Of a stretch of DNA of 64,000 bases, positions 1 through 8,527 are shown one piece after another. The stretch covers positions 1-64,000 of the forward strand of contig NZ_LGDY01000138.1 in the NCBI RefSeq assembly GCF_001279525.1, read 5' to 3'. The stretch's first letter is position 1. Each line of letters starts with the position of its first letter. The notes beneath the pieces were generated by a model. That model had not been told where the DNA came from and made no database searches. It was given only the letters and a program-made list of their open reading frames with translations. The translations under genes were made by a program, and so were the position numbers. The stretch comes from Nocardia sp. NRRL S-836 (GTDB lineage: Bacteria > Actinomycetota > Actinomycetes > Mycobacteriales > Pseudonocardiaceae).

Positions 1-66
1 CGCAAAACGCTCGGCTGGGACAACCCAGCCGAGCGCCTCGCTAAGCTCCTGGTCAAAGCCAGTTGA
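1..66 (+). mobile_element. 3' end of an IS30-family transposase gene (cut by window edge)
   Basis: Frame 1 reads 21 codons ending in TGA at 64-66. The peptide contains RKTLGWDNPAERLAKLL, which resembles the C-terminal tail of IS30-family DDE transposases, where an (R/K)LGW-x-(T/N)PAE motif closes the integrase core domain. Only the tail lies inside the window, so catalytic residues cannot be checked and it is unknown whether the element is intact. The sequence just after the stop looks like an IS30 terminal repeat. The identification rests on this short peptide. Confidence 0.6.
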
Positions 67-71
67 TCACT

Positions 72-97
72 TCTGTTGCAACGACCCCTTGAAAGCG
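72..97. repeat. Probable right terminal inverted repeat of the IS30-like element
   Basis: Directly after the transposase stop lies TGTTGCAACGACCCCTTGAA (74-93), which resembles terminal repeats of actinobacterial IS30 elements. The partner repeat is outside the window. The exact outer end and any target duplication cannot be fixed from here. The TTGCAACGAC core recurs at 20611 in an intergenic repeat. Confidence 0.45.
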
Positions 98-168
98 CCC
101 AGTTCACGGGGGCTTTTCGTTTGCCCGGACGCTCGGGTGGCGCCTGCGCAGGCTGCTGCCGCGCGTGG

Positions 169-456
169 CTACTGCGCGTCGTCCAGCCCGATGGCGAACG
201 CCGCCTCGTCGTCGCGCTTCGAGTAGCTGCGGAACGCGATGTGCGTGTCGGTGTTCAGCACCCCCGCGACCTTGCTGATCTTGCCGGGCACCAGCGCGGC
301 GAGGTCCTCGTGCTTGCTGACCTTGACCAGCGCGATCAGGTCCACGTCACCGGCACACGAGTACACCTCCGTGACTCCGTCGATGTCGGCGATCTCCTGC
401 GCGGCCTCGGGAATGCGTTCGGCGGCGGCCTGGATCAGCACGATGGCGGTGACCAC
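169..456 (-). CDS. Lrp/AsnC ligand-binding (RAM) domain protein, no HTH
   Basis: The 95-residue protein is a lone AsnC/Lrp effector-binding domain: a beta-alpha-beta-beta-alpha-beta pattern with VLIQAAAERIPEAAQEI near the start and GVTEVYSCAGDVDLIALVKV in the middle. The helix-turn-helix that Lrp regulators carry N-terminally is absent. Such stand-alone domains assemble into rings and bind amino acids or modulate full-length Lrp proteins; the ligand here is unknown. GTG at 456 is chosen because GAGGAGG lies 5-6 nt upstream; a longer frame reaches 537 but adds non-conserved sequence. It is transcribed away from the IS30 remnant. Confidence 0.8.
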   Translation of the reverse strand: MVTAIVLIQAAAERIPEAAQEIADIDGVTEVYSCAGDVDLIALVKVSKHEDLAALVPGKISKVAGVLNTDTHIAFRSYSKRDDEAAFAIGLDDAQ

Positions 457-549
457 GGCGTCCTCCTCGGGGTCTCGGCACGGGTGACTTGAGCCCCCGT
501 AGTCTGCCCTACCCGCTGATCGCGGGCGTGAGGACATCGCTCGCCCCGC

Positions 550-918
550 TCATGCGGGGCTCATGAACTCCAGCCGGTTGCCCACGTTGTCGAACGTGTG
601 GAACCGCCGGAAAGCCGGGAAGTTCTCGTCCCACACCACCTCGACCCCCGCCGCGGCCAGCCGCTCCGCCACCGCCTCCAGATCGTCCACGAGGATCCCC
701 GGATGCGCCTTGCGCGCCGGCCGGAAGTCCGCCTCGACACCGAGGTGCAGCTCCAGCGCCCCCGCCCGCACCCACAACCCACCCCTGGCCGCGAGCGCGG
801 GCGGCTTCGCGATCTCCTCCATGCCGAGCACGCCGACGTAGAACGCGCGGCACCCGTCTTCGGAGCCTGCCGGGATGGCCAGCTGGACGTGGTGCAGGGC
901 GTAGCCGTGGTCGCTCAT
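550..918 (-). CDS. VOC/glyoxalase-family protein
   Basis: The 122-residue protein has one vicinal-oxygen-chelate unit: HHVQLAIPAGSEDGCRAFY at the start, then GILVDDLEAVAERLAAAGV, and the closing FHTFDNVGNRLEFM, whose Glu is the usual last metal ligand. VOC proteins bind a divalent metal and act as isomerases, dioxygenases or antibiotic-binding proteins. The substrate cannot be told from sequence. ATG at 918 starts exactly at the conserved N-terminal strand; the open frame continues to 1248 but the extension is low-complexity. It lies 93 bp upstream of the Lrp-domain gene on the same strand. Confidence 0.8.
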   Translation of the reverse strand: MSDHGYALHHVQLAIPAGSEDGCRAFYVGVLGMEEIAKPPALAARGGLWVRAGALELHLGVEADFRPARKAHPGILVDDLEAVAERLAAAGVEVVWDENFPAFRRFHTFDNVGNRLEFMSPA

Positions 919-1465
919 GATCGCGATTGTGCGCCTGGAGGGGCGTGCTCGGTGGTGAGTCGGGCGGAACGGGTCTCTTTCCGGGCAGTTCGCGGGTGCT
1001 CGGGGGTGTGTCACGAGCAGCACTGTCGCCGGTGCGCTCGCCCGCCCAGCCGGGTCGGCTCGCCTACCTGACGCTCGCCTGCCCGCTTGCCAGCCCGAAC
1101 CCGCCTGCCCGCCTGCCTGGTCCGGCTTCATCGTCCAGCCGACTGGGCCGCCGGCCCGGCTGCCCCTTTCGGCCTCACCACAGACTCGGCCGCTGGCCCA
1201 TCGCTCCTCCAGCCTGGATACCGGCTGAGCCACTTGCTCTCCGGCCACCCCGCAGTCCTGCTCGCCTCTGTCGCTCGCTCACCTCCCGCTGATCCCGGTC
1301 GCCCGTTCGATGCACCCACCGCTGTCGCCAGCGGTCCAGCTCCTGAGGTGCGCCCGCCGTCGCCAGCGGTCCAGCTCCTGGGGCGCCCCCGCTGCCGCCG
1401 CCGGCGGTTCAACCCCTGGCGTGCGCCCGCCGCCATCGCCAGCCGCCCCCTCGCGGACAGCCGGG
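919..1465. other. Gene-free, repeat-rich GC spacer
   Basis: No supported gene is seen in these 547 bases. Long frames run through on both strands, but their translations are Ala/Pro/Arg-rich and match nothing. The stretch has strong C-over-G strand bias and short imperfect repeats of CGCCCGCC/CCAGC type. It separates the VOC gene from the 3' end of the exonuclease gene. No terminator hairpin stands out. Confidence 0.5.
1324..1380. repeat. 22-bp direct repeat, two copies 35 bp apart
   Basis: GTCGCCAGCGGTCCAGCTCC followed by TG occurs at 1324-1345 and again at 1359-1380. Degenerate further pieces (GCCATCGCCAGC, GTGCCAGCGGTC) lie downstream to about 1480. It looks like a decaying minisatellite. 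Confidence 0.7.
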
Positions 1466-3166
1466 TCAGTGCCAGCGGTCGGTCAGCGGGCGCGCGCTGG
1501 AGGCTTGCTCGGCCCACGGCAGCCACGCCGCCGCCGCGCCGGCGGGGGAGGACCAGGGTTCGTCCGCGTACACCAGGCGGGTGCCGGGCTGGTCCAGCCA
1601 GCGCAGGACCACGCCGGTCTCCTCGGGTGGGGCGCCGCGCAGCGGGCCTGCCGTGGGCATGACCGTCTCCGCCGAGGCGACCAGGGCGTCGACCACCGGC
1701 ATCGGGCGGGTGCCGCGGCGGGCGACACCGGCGGAGGCCAGGCGGCCGTAGCGGACGACCGAGAACTCCCAGCCGCCGTCGCGGTCCGGGCGGGCGGCCA
1801 CGAGTTGCGGCAGGGCGGCCAGGGCGGCGAGGCGTTGGGCGCGGTCGAGGGAGCGGACGAGGCCCGCCAGGCGGTCGCGGCGGGAGGCGGCCTCCTCGAA
1901 GCGTTCGGCCGTGGCCAGTGAGCCCAGCTGCGCCACGAGACCGCGTAACGGGTCGGCGCTGCGGCCGACGACCAGGTCGCGCACCGCCACGACCGCGGGG
2001 GAGTACTCCTCCACGGTCTGCCGGCCGGCGCAGGGGGCCTGGCAGCGGCCGAGCTCGGCCAGGGCGCACGGCGAGGCGCGCTGGTTCGTCGCCGGGATCT
2101 TGATCGTGCACGACCGCAGCGGCACGGCGTCGAGCAGCGCGTCCGCCACCGACTCGGCCGCGCGGCGGGTGCGGAACGGGCCCAGGGCGCCGTCGCGTGG
2201 GGTGCGGACCAGCGACAGCCGGGGGAACGGCTCGTCGGTCAGCACCAGCCACCACGCGTGGTGCGGGTTCTTCGACCTCCTGTTGTACGCGGGGCGGTGT
2301 GCGCGCAGCAGCCGCAGCTCGCGCACCTCGGCCTCCAGCGAATGAGCGCACTCGACGGCGTCGACCCGCACCGCGAGCGCCACCATCTCGCGCAGCCGGC
2401 GTCTGCCCTCGCTCGCCGTGAAGTACTGCCGCACCCGCCGCCGCAGGTCTGACGCCGTGCCGACGTACAGCACCTCCTCCTTGGGCCCGCGGAAGAGGTA
2501 GACGCCGGGCGTCGACGGCAGGTGTGCGGCGAGCGAGCGCTTGCGGCGTTGCTCCGGCGTCACCTCCGGCAGGTAGGCCAGCAGCTCCTCCAGCGAGTGC
2601 ACGCCCACGTTGCCCACGCGCTCCAGCAACGCGTGCAGCACCTCGACCGTCGCACGGGCGTCGGCCAACGCCCGGTGGGTCGGCCGCGTCTGCGTGTGGA
2701 ACAGGTCGGCCAGCGCCGACAACCGGCACGACGGCGCCTCGTCGCGGCTCAGCACCCGCCGCGCCAGCCGCACCGTGCACACCACCGGCGGTTTCGGCCA
2801 CCGGTAGCCGTACCGCTCGCACGCCGCCTTCAGGAACCCCACGTCGAACCCGGAGTTGTGTGCCACGAGCACCGCCCCGGCCGCGAACTCCAGGAACGCG
2901 GGCAGCACCGTCTGCAGCCGCGGCGCGCCGGTCACCATCAGCTGCGTGATCCCGGTCAGCTGCGCGATCTGCGGTGAGATGCCGCGCTCCGGGTCGACGA
3001 GCGTGGCGAACTCGCCGATCACCTCGCCGGCGCGCACCTTCACCGCGCCGATCTCGGTGACGGCGTCCTGCTCGGCACTCCCACCCGTCGTCTCCAGGTC
3101 GAAGACGACGAACGTCGTGTCGCGCAGCGGGGTCCCCAGCTCGTCGAAGGACAGTTGACCGGTCAC
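1466..3166 (-). CDS. DEDD exonuclease/UvrC-like repair nuclease (Rv2191-like)
   Basis: The 566-residue fusion has an N-terminal DnaQ-type 3'-5' exonuclease domain: FDLETTG (D23, E25), HNSGFDVGFL, and HRALADARATV supplying the last His/Asp. A GIY-YIG nuclease domain follows (GVYLFRGPKEEVLYVGTASD). The C-terminal part is UvrC-like, with a CQAPCAG cysteine pair and a UVR-like helix pair. The known actinobacterial homologue is Rv2191. It probably processes damaged DNA; the substrate is not established. GTG at 3166 is chosen because the upstream TTG at 3196 lies inside the -35 element, and a TAACGT -10 box sits exactly 7 nt before this GTG, giving a leaderless damage-inducible transcript. Confidence 0.88.
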   Translation of the reverse strand: MTGQLSFDELGTPLRDTTFVVFDLETTGGSAEQDAVTEIGAVKVRAGEVIGEFATLVDPERGISPQIAQLTGITQLMVTGAPRLQTVLPAFLEFAAGAVLVAHNSGFDVGFLKAACERYGYRWPKPPVVCTVRLARRVLSRDEAPSCRLSALADLFHTQTRPTHRALADARATVEVLHALLERVGNVGVHSLEELLAYLPEVTPEQRRKRSLAAHLPSTPGVYLFRGPKEEVLYVGTASDLRRRVRQYFTASEGRRRLREMVALAVRVDAVECAHSLEAEVRELRLLRAHRPAYNRRSKNPHHAWWLVLTDEPFPRLSLVRTPRDGALGPFRTRRAAESVADALLDAVPLRSCTIKIPATNQRASPCALAELGRCQAPCAGRQTVEEYSPAVVAVRDLVVGRSADPLRGLVAQLGSLATAERFEEAASRRDRLAGLVRSLDRAQRLAALAALPQLVAARPDRDGGWEFSVVRYGRLASAGVARRGTRPMPVVDALVASAETVMPTAGPLRGAPPEETGVVLRWLDQPGTRLVYADEPWSSPAGAAAAWLPWAEQASSARPLTDRWH

Positions 3167-3173
3167 TCGGCTG

Positions 3174-3196
3174 ACGTTAGCGACGGGGTCTGACAA
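3174..3196 (-). promoter_or_regulatory. PafBC-type damage promoter of the exonuclease/UvrC-like gene
   Basis: Read on the minus strand: TTGTCAGAC, 8 nt, TAACGT, 7 nt, then GTG at 3166. This fits the mycobacterial RecA-independent damage promoter consensus tTGTCRgtg-N8-TAnnnT, recognised with the PafBC activator. The same arrangement precedes lhr and recA in this window. Confidence 0.8.
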
Positions 3197-3206
3197 TTTT
3201 TGGAGC

Positions 3207-3212
3207 TAGCCT
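3207..3212 (+). promoter_or_regulatory. TAGCCT -10 box, leaderless start of SARP gene
   Basis: TAGCCT ends 7 nt before the GTG at 3220, and no ribosome binding site intervenes. It is back-to-back with the damage promoter of the divergent exonuclease gene. Confidence 0.6.
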
Positions 3213-3219
3213 CACTGGT

Positions 3220-6102
3220 GTGCGGATCACGCTCCTGGGACCTTCCGGACTGCCCCTCAGCATCCGTCAACGTTCGCTGCTCGCCGCACTGGCCCTGCAA
3301 CCCGGCCACGTGGTGCGGTCGGAGCGACTGATCGAGTCGATGTGGGGTGCCGACGAGAAGCCCAAGCACGTCAACGCGTTGCACCAGCAGGTCTTCCGGC
3401 TCCGGCAGGCGCTGGACGGCATCGTGGTCTCCACCCGCGCCGACGGCTACGTGCTGGAGGCCCGGCCCGACGACGTTGATCTGCATCACTTCCGCCAGCT
3501 CGTCGCGAACGCGCGCGCTCTGGACGATGACGCGGCAGCGGCCCGTCTGTTCGAAGCGGCTCTGGAGCTGTGGCAGGAGGAACCGCTCGCCGACCTGCCC
3601 GCTGCCCCGCCGTGGAGCGACGTCCGCGCGGCACTGGAGGAAGAACGGCTGGAGGTCGTCGAGGACCGCCTGGAACGCCGGCTGCGCCTGGGCGAGGACG
3701 TCTCCGTCGAGCTGAACGACCTGATCGACCGCTATCCGCACCGGCAACGGCCACGCGAGCTGCGCGGCGTCGCGCCGGAGCCGACCCAGCGAGTCGTGCC
3801 GCACCAGCTCCCCGCGGACCTGCCGAACTTCACCGGCCGTGCGTCCGCGTTGGCCGAACTGGGCGCTATCGGCCGTACGGTCGTCATCACCGCGATAGAC
3901 GGCACGGCAGGTGTCGGCAAAACGGCGCTGGCGTTGCACCACGCGCACACGGTCGCCGAGCAGTTCCCCGACGGCCAGCTCTACGCGAACCTGCGCGGCT
4001 TCGACCCCGACACACCGCCGTTGCCGCCCGGTGACGTGCTGGCGCGGTTCCTGCGCGCGCTGGGCATCGCGGGGCCGCGCCTCCCGCAGCAGCTGGACCA
4101 GCAGAGCGAGCTGTACCGGATGCTGTTGCGGGACAGGCGGATGCTCGTCGTGCTGGACAACGCCGCGACCGCGGCCCAGGTCGTCCCGCTGCTGCCCGAC
4201 GGCGAGGGCTGCCGGGTCGTGATCACCAGCCGCAACCGGCTCACCGGCCTCGACGCGTGGCCGCTGCTGCTGGACGTCATGGCGCCGGAGGAGGCCGTCG
4301 CGTTGCTGCGCGGCATGCTCGGCGACGCACCGGAGCTGCCGGAACTGGCCCGGTTGTGCGGCTACCTGCCGCTCGCGCTGCGGATCGCGGCGGCGAACGT
4401 CACAGGCTCGGTCGCGGATCTCGTGGAGGAGCTGCGCGAGGAAGAGGGCAGGCTCGCGGCGTTGAAGGTGGACGACGACGAACGTCTCGCCGTTCGCGCC
4501 GCATTGGACCTCTCGTTCCGTTCGCTCCCCGCAGCAGCACAGGAGTTGTTCAGGCGGTTGGGCGCTGTCGCCGGGCACGACTTCACCGCGGAGGTGGCAG
4601 GTCTGCTCGGCACCGGCCTCGACCAGCTGGTCACGGCCAACCTCGTGGAACGCCAAGGCGACCGCTACCACCTGCACGACCTGGTGCGCCTCTACGCGCG
4701 TGACCTGCTGACACAGGAGGAGACGGACGCGCTCCGCACACGGCTCGCGTTGTGGCACAGCGGCTCCGCGGCCAGTGCCTCGCGCCTGTGCTACGTCGCC
4801 GACGACGTGCTGTTCGAGCCCGTGGACGGCCGGACGTTCGAGACGGCGGCGGAGGCCCTGGCGTGGCTGGACGCGGAGAAGGCGAACCTGGTGGCGGTCG
4901 CGGCCACGGGCCCGTCGGCGTGGCGGCTGGCCGACGCGATGCACAACTTCTTCTCCGCACGCCGTGATCACGAGAGCTGGACCGTGGTGCGCGAGGCCGG
5001 CCTTGCGTCCGCACGGCAAGAGGGAGAGACACGCGGCGAGGCAGCGGTACTCGCGAGCGAGGCCATCGCACGGATGTACTCGGGTCGTTCCAGCGAAGCG
5101 CTGGTGTTCGTGCAACAGGCGCTCGATCTGGCCGAACGCGAGGACTGGCATGCGGGCACACTGCGGTTCCTGACCGTTCTCGGGCACGTGTGCCGTGAGG
5201 TCGGCGACATGGACCGCGCCGCCGAGAGCTACCTGAAGGTCGCCGAGCTCAGCCACGAGACGGGCCAGCTGCGGCGGGAGGCGCACGCGTTGTCGCAGCT
5301 CGGGTCCACGTGCTGGATGCGGGGCCGGCTGCGCGACGCCGAGGCGCACCACCGGCGCTCGTTCGCGCTCTACCAGCAGATCGGCGTCAAGAACGGGCGT
5401 CCGCTCGCCGAGCTCGGCTGCGCGCTGCGCGACCTGGGACGGCTGGACGAGGCGCTGGTCGCGTTCGAGCAGTCGCTGGTGGAGATCAGGGCGCTGGGCC
5501 AGCGCGGCCTGGAGTCCTACCTGCTCGACGACGTCTCGGCGGCGCACCGCGAGGCGGGCCGGTTCGACCTGGCGGTCGAGGCCGGGCGCGAGGCGTTGCG
5601 GATCGCCCTCGAAGTGAACGACCCCGGTGGCGAGGTGGACGCACGGCACAGCATCGGCGCCGTGCTGCTGCGGCTCGGCGAACCGGGCGCAGAGGAGGAG
5701 TACCGGCGTGCGGTGTCCGTTGCCCAACGCATCGGCTACCGGCACGGAGAAGCACAGGCGCTCGCAGGTCTCGGACGTGCAACGGGTCGCGCCGAACACC
5801 TGCACCAGGCGCTGGTCATGGCACGTGAGCACGGATACGGCCTGATCGAGGGCACGGCGCTGACGGCGCTGGCCGCGTTGCATCTTCCGGGTGATCTCGA
5901 CCGCGCGCTGAAGTTCGCTCAAGACGCCGTTGACCTGCATCGACGCAACGGCTGCCGACTCGGTGAAGCCCGTTCACTGCTGGTGCTCGGGCATGGTAGG
6001 GAAGGCGCGTGGGAGCAGGCACTGGAGATCTTCTCCGAAGTCGGTGCCCCCGAGGCCGCAGATGTCCGTGCGCTGCTCAAGCGCGGGGGCTCTAGCCTGT
6101 AG
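3220..6102 (+). CDS. AfsR/SARP-type regulator with NB-ARC and TPR, shortened BTAD
   Basis: This 960-residue regulator starts with an OmpR-like winged helix (MRITLLGPSGLPLSIRQRSL to about residue 90). A partial bacterial transcriptional activation domain follows at about 95-185. The NB-ARC ATPase has Walker A GTAGVGKTA near residue 228 and Walker B RMLVVLDNA. TPR-like helices run from about 600 to the end. It probably binds direct repeats and activates a secondary-metabolite or morphology gene set; the target is unknown. The oddity is the BTAD: after LIDRYPHRQRPRELRG the usual second half (RLWAQLMLALYRSGRQAEAL and LG-x-EP) is missing and the linker leads straight to the NB-ARC. The GTG start is leaderless. 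Confidence 0.85.
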   Translation: MRITLLGPSGLPLSIRQRSLLAALALQPGHVVRSERLIESMWGADEKPKHVNALHQQVFRLRQALDGIVVSTRADGYVLEARPDDVDLHHFRQLVANARALDDDAAAARLFEAALELWQEEPLADLPAAPPWSDVRAALEEERLEVVEDRLERRLRLGEDVSVELNDLIDRYPHRQRPRELRGVAPEPTQRVVPHQLPADLPNFTGRASALAELGAIGRTVVITAIDGTAGVGKTALALHHAHTVAEQFPDGQLYANLRGFDPDTPPLPPGDVLARFLRALGIAGPRLPQQLDQQSELYRMLLRDRRMLVVLDNAATAAQVVPLLPDGEGCRVVITSRNRLTGLDAWPLLLDVMAPEEAVALLRGMLGDAPELPELARLCGYLPLALRIAAANVTGSVADLVEELREEEGRLAALKVDDDERLAVRAALDLSFRSLPAAAQELFRRLGAVAGHDFTAEVAGLLGTGLDQLVTANLVERQGDRYHLHDLVRLYARDLLTQEETDALRTRLALWHSGSAASASRLCYVADDVLFEPVDGRTFETAAEALAWLDAEKANLVAVAATGPSAWRLADAMHNFFSARRDHESWTVVREAGLASARQEGETRGEAAVLASEAIARMYSGRSSEALVFVQQALDLAEREDWHAGTLRFLTVLGHVCREVGDMDRAAESYLKVAELSHETGQLRREAHALSQLGSTCWMRGRLRDAEAHHRRSFALYQQIGVKNGRPLAELGCALRDLGRLDEALVAFEQSLVEIRALGQRGLESYLLDDVSAAHREAGRFDLAVEAGREALRIALEVNDPGGEVDARHSIGAVLLRLGEPGAEEEYRRAVSVAQRIGYRHGEAQALAGLGRATGRAEHLHQALVMAREHGYGLIEGTALTALAALHLPGDLDRALKFAQDAVDLHRRNGCRLGEARSLLVLGHGREGAWEQALEIFSEVGAPEAADVRALLKRGGSSL
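6093..6098 (+). promoter_or_regulatory. TAGCCT -10 box inside the SARP 3' end
   Basis: TAGCCT lies 6 nt before GTG 6105 and overlaps the last codons of the SARP gene. It predicts an independent leaderless transcript for the NYN gene, so the two genes need not be an operon. Confidence 0.55.
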
Positions 6103-6104
6103 CG

Positions 6105-7448
6105 GTGCCAGACCCGATGCCCGAGCCGCAGTACGACCCGCCCGCCGACGAGGTGGGTGAGTCCACTGTGGACTGGGCCGCTCTGCCGGAGCCGTTGCGG
6201 GGGCGGCTCGCGGAGCTCGGCGCGGACGCGCTGGGGGAGATGGCGAAGGTCGACGTGCCGCAGCACCTGCGGCCGGTGGCGCGGTTCGCGCCGACCAAGC
6301 GCGCCCGGCTCGGTGGCGCCCAGGTGGTGGCGGGACTGCGCGACTCGGCGAACTTCCGCACCGCCGTCGTGGAGTGGCTGCGCAAGAACCGGCCCTCGAC
6401 GCTGGAGGTGACCTCGCCGGACCCGGTGACGGCCGCCGCGGCGGCGGTGCTGACCGGCGACGAGGTCGCGCCGCACTACGTGGAGCTGGTGGCACGGCGG
6501 GTCGGCGACGCGACGCTGCGGGCCGAGCGGGACGCGGCGGTGGCGCGCGCGGAACGGCTGGAGGCCGACCTCGAACGGCTGCGCGCCGAACGCAGCCAGC
6601 TCGACGGCGCGGCCGAACGCGTGCGCGCGGACGCCGAGGTCGAGCTGGAACGGCTGCGCAAGCGGTTGCGCGAGCAGGGCGTGAAGCTGCGGGAGGCCAA
6701 GGACGCGGCCCTGGCGGCGGCGGCCGAGGTCGACCGCGTGCGGGAACGCACGGCCGAGGAGGTCAAGCGGCTCACCGCGGAGCGCGACCGGGAACGGGAG
6801 CGCGCCGAGACTGAGCGGGGCAAGGCGCAGCGGGCGATCGCGGACGCCGAGGTGGCGCGGCAGTCGGCGCGTGAGGCCCGGCAGGCGGACGAGGTGCGGC
6901 TCGCGCTGCTCGTGGACACGCTCGACGGCGCCGTGACGGGGCTGCGGCGGGAGCTGGCGCTGGGCGGCACCGGGCCACGGCCGGCGGACCTCGTGCGGGG
7001 CGCTTCGGCGTCGCAGGGTGCGGTCGGACGCGTGGAGGACCCGGCGGCGCTGGACCGGCTGCTGGCGTTGCCGGCGGTGCACCTCGTGGTGGACGGCTAC
7101 AACGTCACCAAGACCGGTTACCCAGAGCTGTCGTTGTCGGACCAACGGGATCGGCTCGTGCACCAGCTCGCGGTGCTCGCCGCGCGCACGGGTGCCGAGG
7201 TGACGCTGGTGTTCGACGGCGCCGGAGTGGTCGCCGTGCCCGCGGCGGCCCCTCGTGGCGTGCGGGTGCTCTTCAGCGATCCCGGTGTTCTCGCTGATGA
7301 CGTCATCCGCGCGTTGGTCACCGCCGAGCCGGAGGGACGTCCGGTGGTGGTGGTGACGTCCGACCGCGCGGTCGCCGACTCGGTGCGGCGGCGGGGTGCG
7401 CACCCGGTGCCGTCCGCGGTGTTGCTGGCCCGCCTCGGTCGCGTTTAG
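6105..7448 (+). CDS. NYN (PIN-like) domain protein with long coiled coil
   Basis: The 447-residue protein has three parts. Residues 1-130 form a helical domain (FAPTKRARLGGAQVVAGL). A charged heptad-rich coiled coil covers about 130-270. The C-terminal NYN domain (about 320-447) carries VVDGYNV, VTLVFDGAG, VLADDVIRALV and VVVTSDRAVAD. NYN/YacP proteins share the PIN nuclease fold with clustered acidic residues and cut RNA; the acidic residues are present, but activity on a specific RNA is inferred. Homologues occur next to Rv2190c-like hydrolases in related actinobacteria. GTG 6105 follows the SARP stop by two bases and has its own -10 box. Confidence 0.85.
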   Translation: MPDPMPEPQYDPPADEVGESTVDWAALPEPLRGRLAELGADALGEMAKVDVPQHLRPVARFAPTKRARLGGAQVVAGLRDSANFRTAVVEWLRKNRPSTLEVTSPDPVTAAAAAVLTGDEVAPHYVELVARRVGDATLRAERDAAVARAERLEADLERLRAERSQLDGAAERVRADAEVELERLRKRLREQGVKLREAKDAALAAAAEVDRVRERTAEEVKRLTAERDRERERAETERGKAQRAIADAEVARQSAREARQADEVRLALLVDTLDGAVTGLRRELALGGTGPRPADLVRGASASQGAVGRVEDPAALDRLLALPAVHLVVDGYNVTKTGYPELSLSDQRDRLVHQLAVLAARTGAEVTLVFDGAGVVAVPAAAPRGVRVLFSDPGVLADDVIRALVTAEPEGRPVVVVTSDRAVADSVRRRGAHPVPSAVLLARLGRV

Positions 7449-7508
7449 TCACGCGGTAGCCTGCTCGCGTCGATCTTGGAACTGTGTGACGCGAAGGGGA
7501 TCGGCGAC

Positions 7509-8516
7509 GTGCTGTCGCGCAAGCTCACCCGCGGTGTCCTGGTTGTCGTGCTGCTCTTCTCCACCGCCCCGGCGGTGTCGCTGGCCGCGCAGCCCGCCGA
7601 TCCCGCCCGCGGGTACGCCGAGCTGACCGAGCAGGCGACCAGGTTGAACGAAGAGGTGCTGCGCGCCCAGGAGGACCTGGTGCTGCGCAGGGCCGAGCTC
7701 GAACGCGCGACAGCGGACGTCGCGGCGGCGCAGCAGGTCGAACGGCAGGCGAAGGCCGACGAGGAGGGGTTCCGCGGCCAGGTCGACCTGCTGACCGAGG
7801 CGTCGTTCGAGGGCGCGCGGTTCAACCAGCTGTCGGCGCTGCTCGTGGCCGACTCGCAGCAGGACTTCCTGCTGCGGCTGGAGATGATGCGGATCCTCGC
7901 CGAGGACAAGGCCGACTCGCTCGCACGGCTGTCCGGCGCGGTGGAGAAGGCCCGGCAGGCGCACCAGGTGGCGGAGAACGCGCGCTCGCGTGCCGCCGCG
8001 GCCACCGAGGCGGCGGAACGGCTCAAGGCCGACCTCGACGCGCGCAACCGGGCGTTGCAGGGGCAGATCGCGGAGGTGCGCACGGCGCTGGCGCGGCTGC
8101 CCGCGCCGGTGGTGTCGCAGCTGCGGGATCCGGGCGACCGGTCGCGGATCAGCGTGCCGGACGGCACCGCCGGGATCGCGCTGCGGTTCGCGCTGGAGCA
8201 GCGCGGCGACGAGTACCGCTACGGCGCGACCGGGCTCGACCAGTGGGACTGCGCCGGGCTCACGATGAAGTCGTACGCCGCCGCCGGTGTGGCCCTGCCG
8301 CGCACGTCCAGCGGACAGGCCGCCGTGGGCCGTGCGGTGTCACGCGCCGATGTCCGCGCCGGTGACCTCATCGTCTACTACGCGAGCCGGTCGCACGTCG
8401 CCATGGCGGTCGACAACGCGCGCGCTGTGCACGCTTCGACCGAGGGACAGCCGGTGAAGATCGCACCGATCGACGCCATCGGGCCCATTGCGGCCATTCG
8501 TCGCATCGAGGGCTAG
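7509..8516 (+). CDS. Secreted NlpC/P60 peptidoglycan endopeptidase (Rv2190c-like)
   Basis: The product is 335 residues. A signal peptide (LTRGVLVVVLLFSTAPAVSL, cut near AAQ) is followed by a coiled-coil region at about 35-200, typical of RipA-like proteins. The NlpC/P60 domain sits at the end: WDCAGL with nucleophile C248, SHVAMAV with H296, and a third polar residue at H308. Such enzymes cut the D-Glu/DAP bond of stem peptides outside the cell during division or growth, and the coiled coil usually mediates regulation. GTG 7509 is preferred over the TTG at 7476 because GAAGGGGA lies 8 nt upstream and it starts the signal peptide cleanly. A TAGCCT box at 7452 may be its promoter. Confidence 0.9.
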   Translation: MLSRKLTRGVLVVVLLFSTAPAVSLAAQPADPARGYAELTEQATRLNEEVLRAQEDLVLRRAELERATADVAAAQQVERQAKADEEGFRGQVDLLTEASFEGARFNQLSALLVADSQQDFLLRLEMMRILAEDKADSLARLSGAVEKARQAHQVAENARSRAAAATEAAERLKADLDARNRALQGQIAEVRTALARLPAPVVSQLRDPGDRSRISVPDGTAGIALRFALEQRGDEYRYGATGLDQWDCAGLTMKSYAAAGVALPRTSSGQAAVGRAVSRADVRAGDLIVYYASRSHVAMAVDNARAVHASTEGQPVKIAPIDAIGPIAAIRRIEG

Positions 8517-8527
8517 CGTGTGCGCCC

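Noticed and set aside
1128-2822. 564-codon minus-strand frame overlapping the exonuclease gene
   Set aside because: Shifted frame with Arg/Pro/Ala-rich translation; the real gene has DnaQ and GIY-YIG motifs in another frame.
3163-5940. 925-codon open frame on the minus strand
   Set aside because: It is antisense to the SARP gene; the translation is Arg/Gln/Val-rich with no motif, a typical shadow frame of high-GC3 genes.
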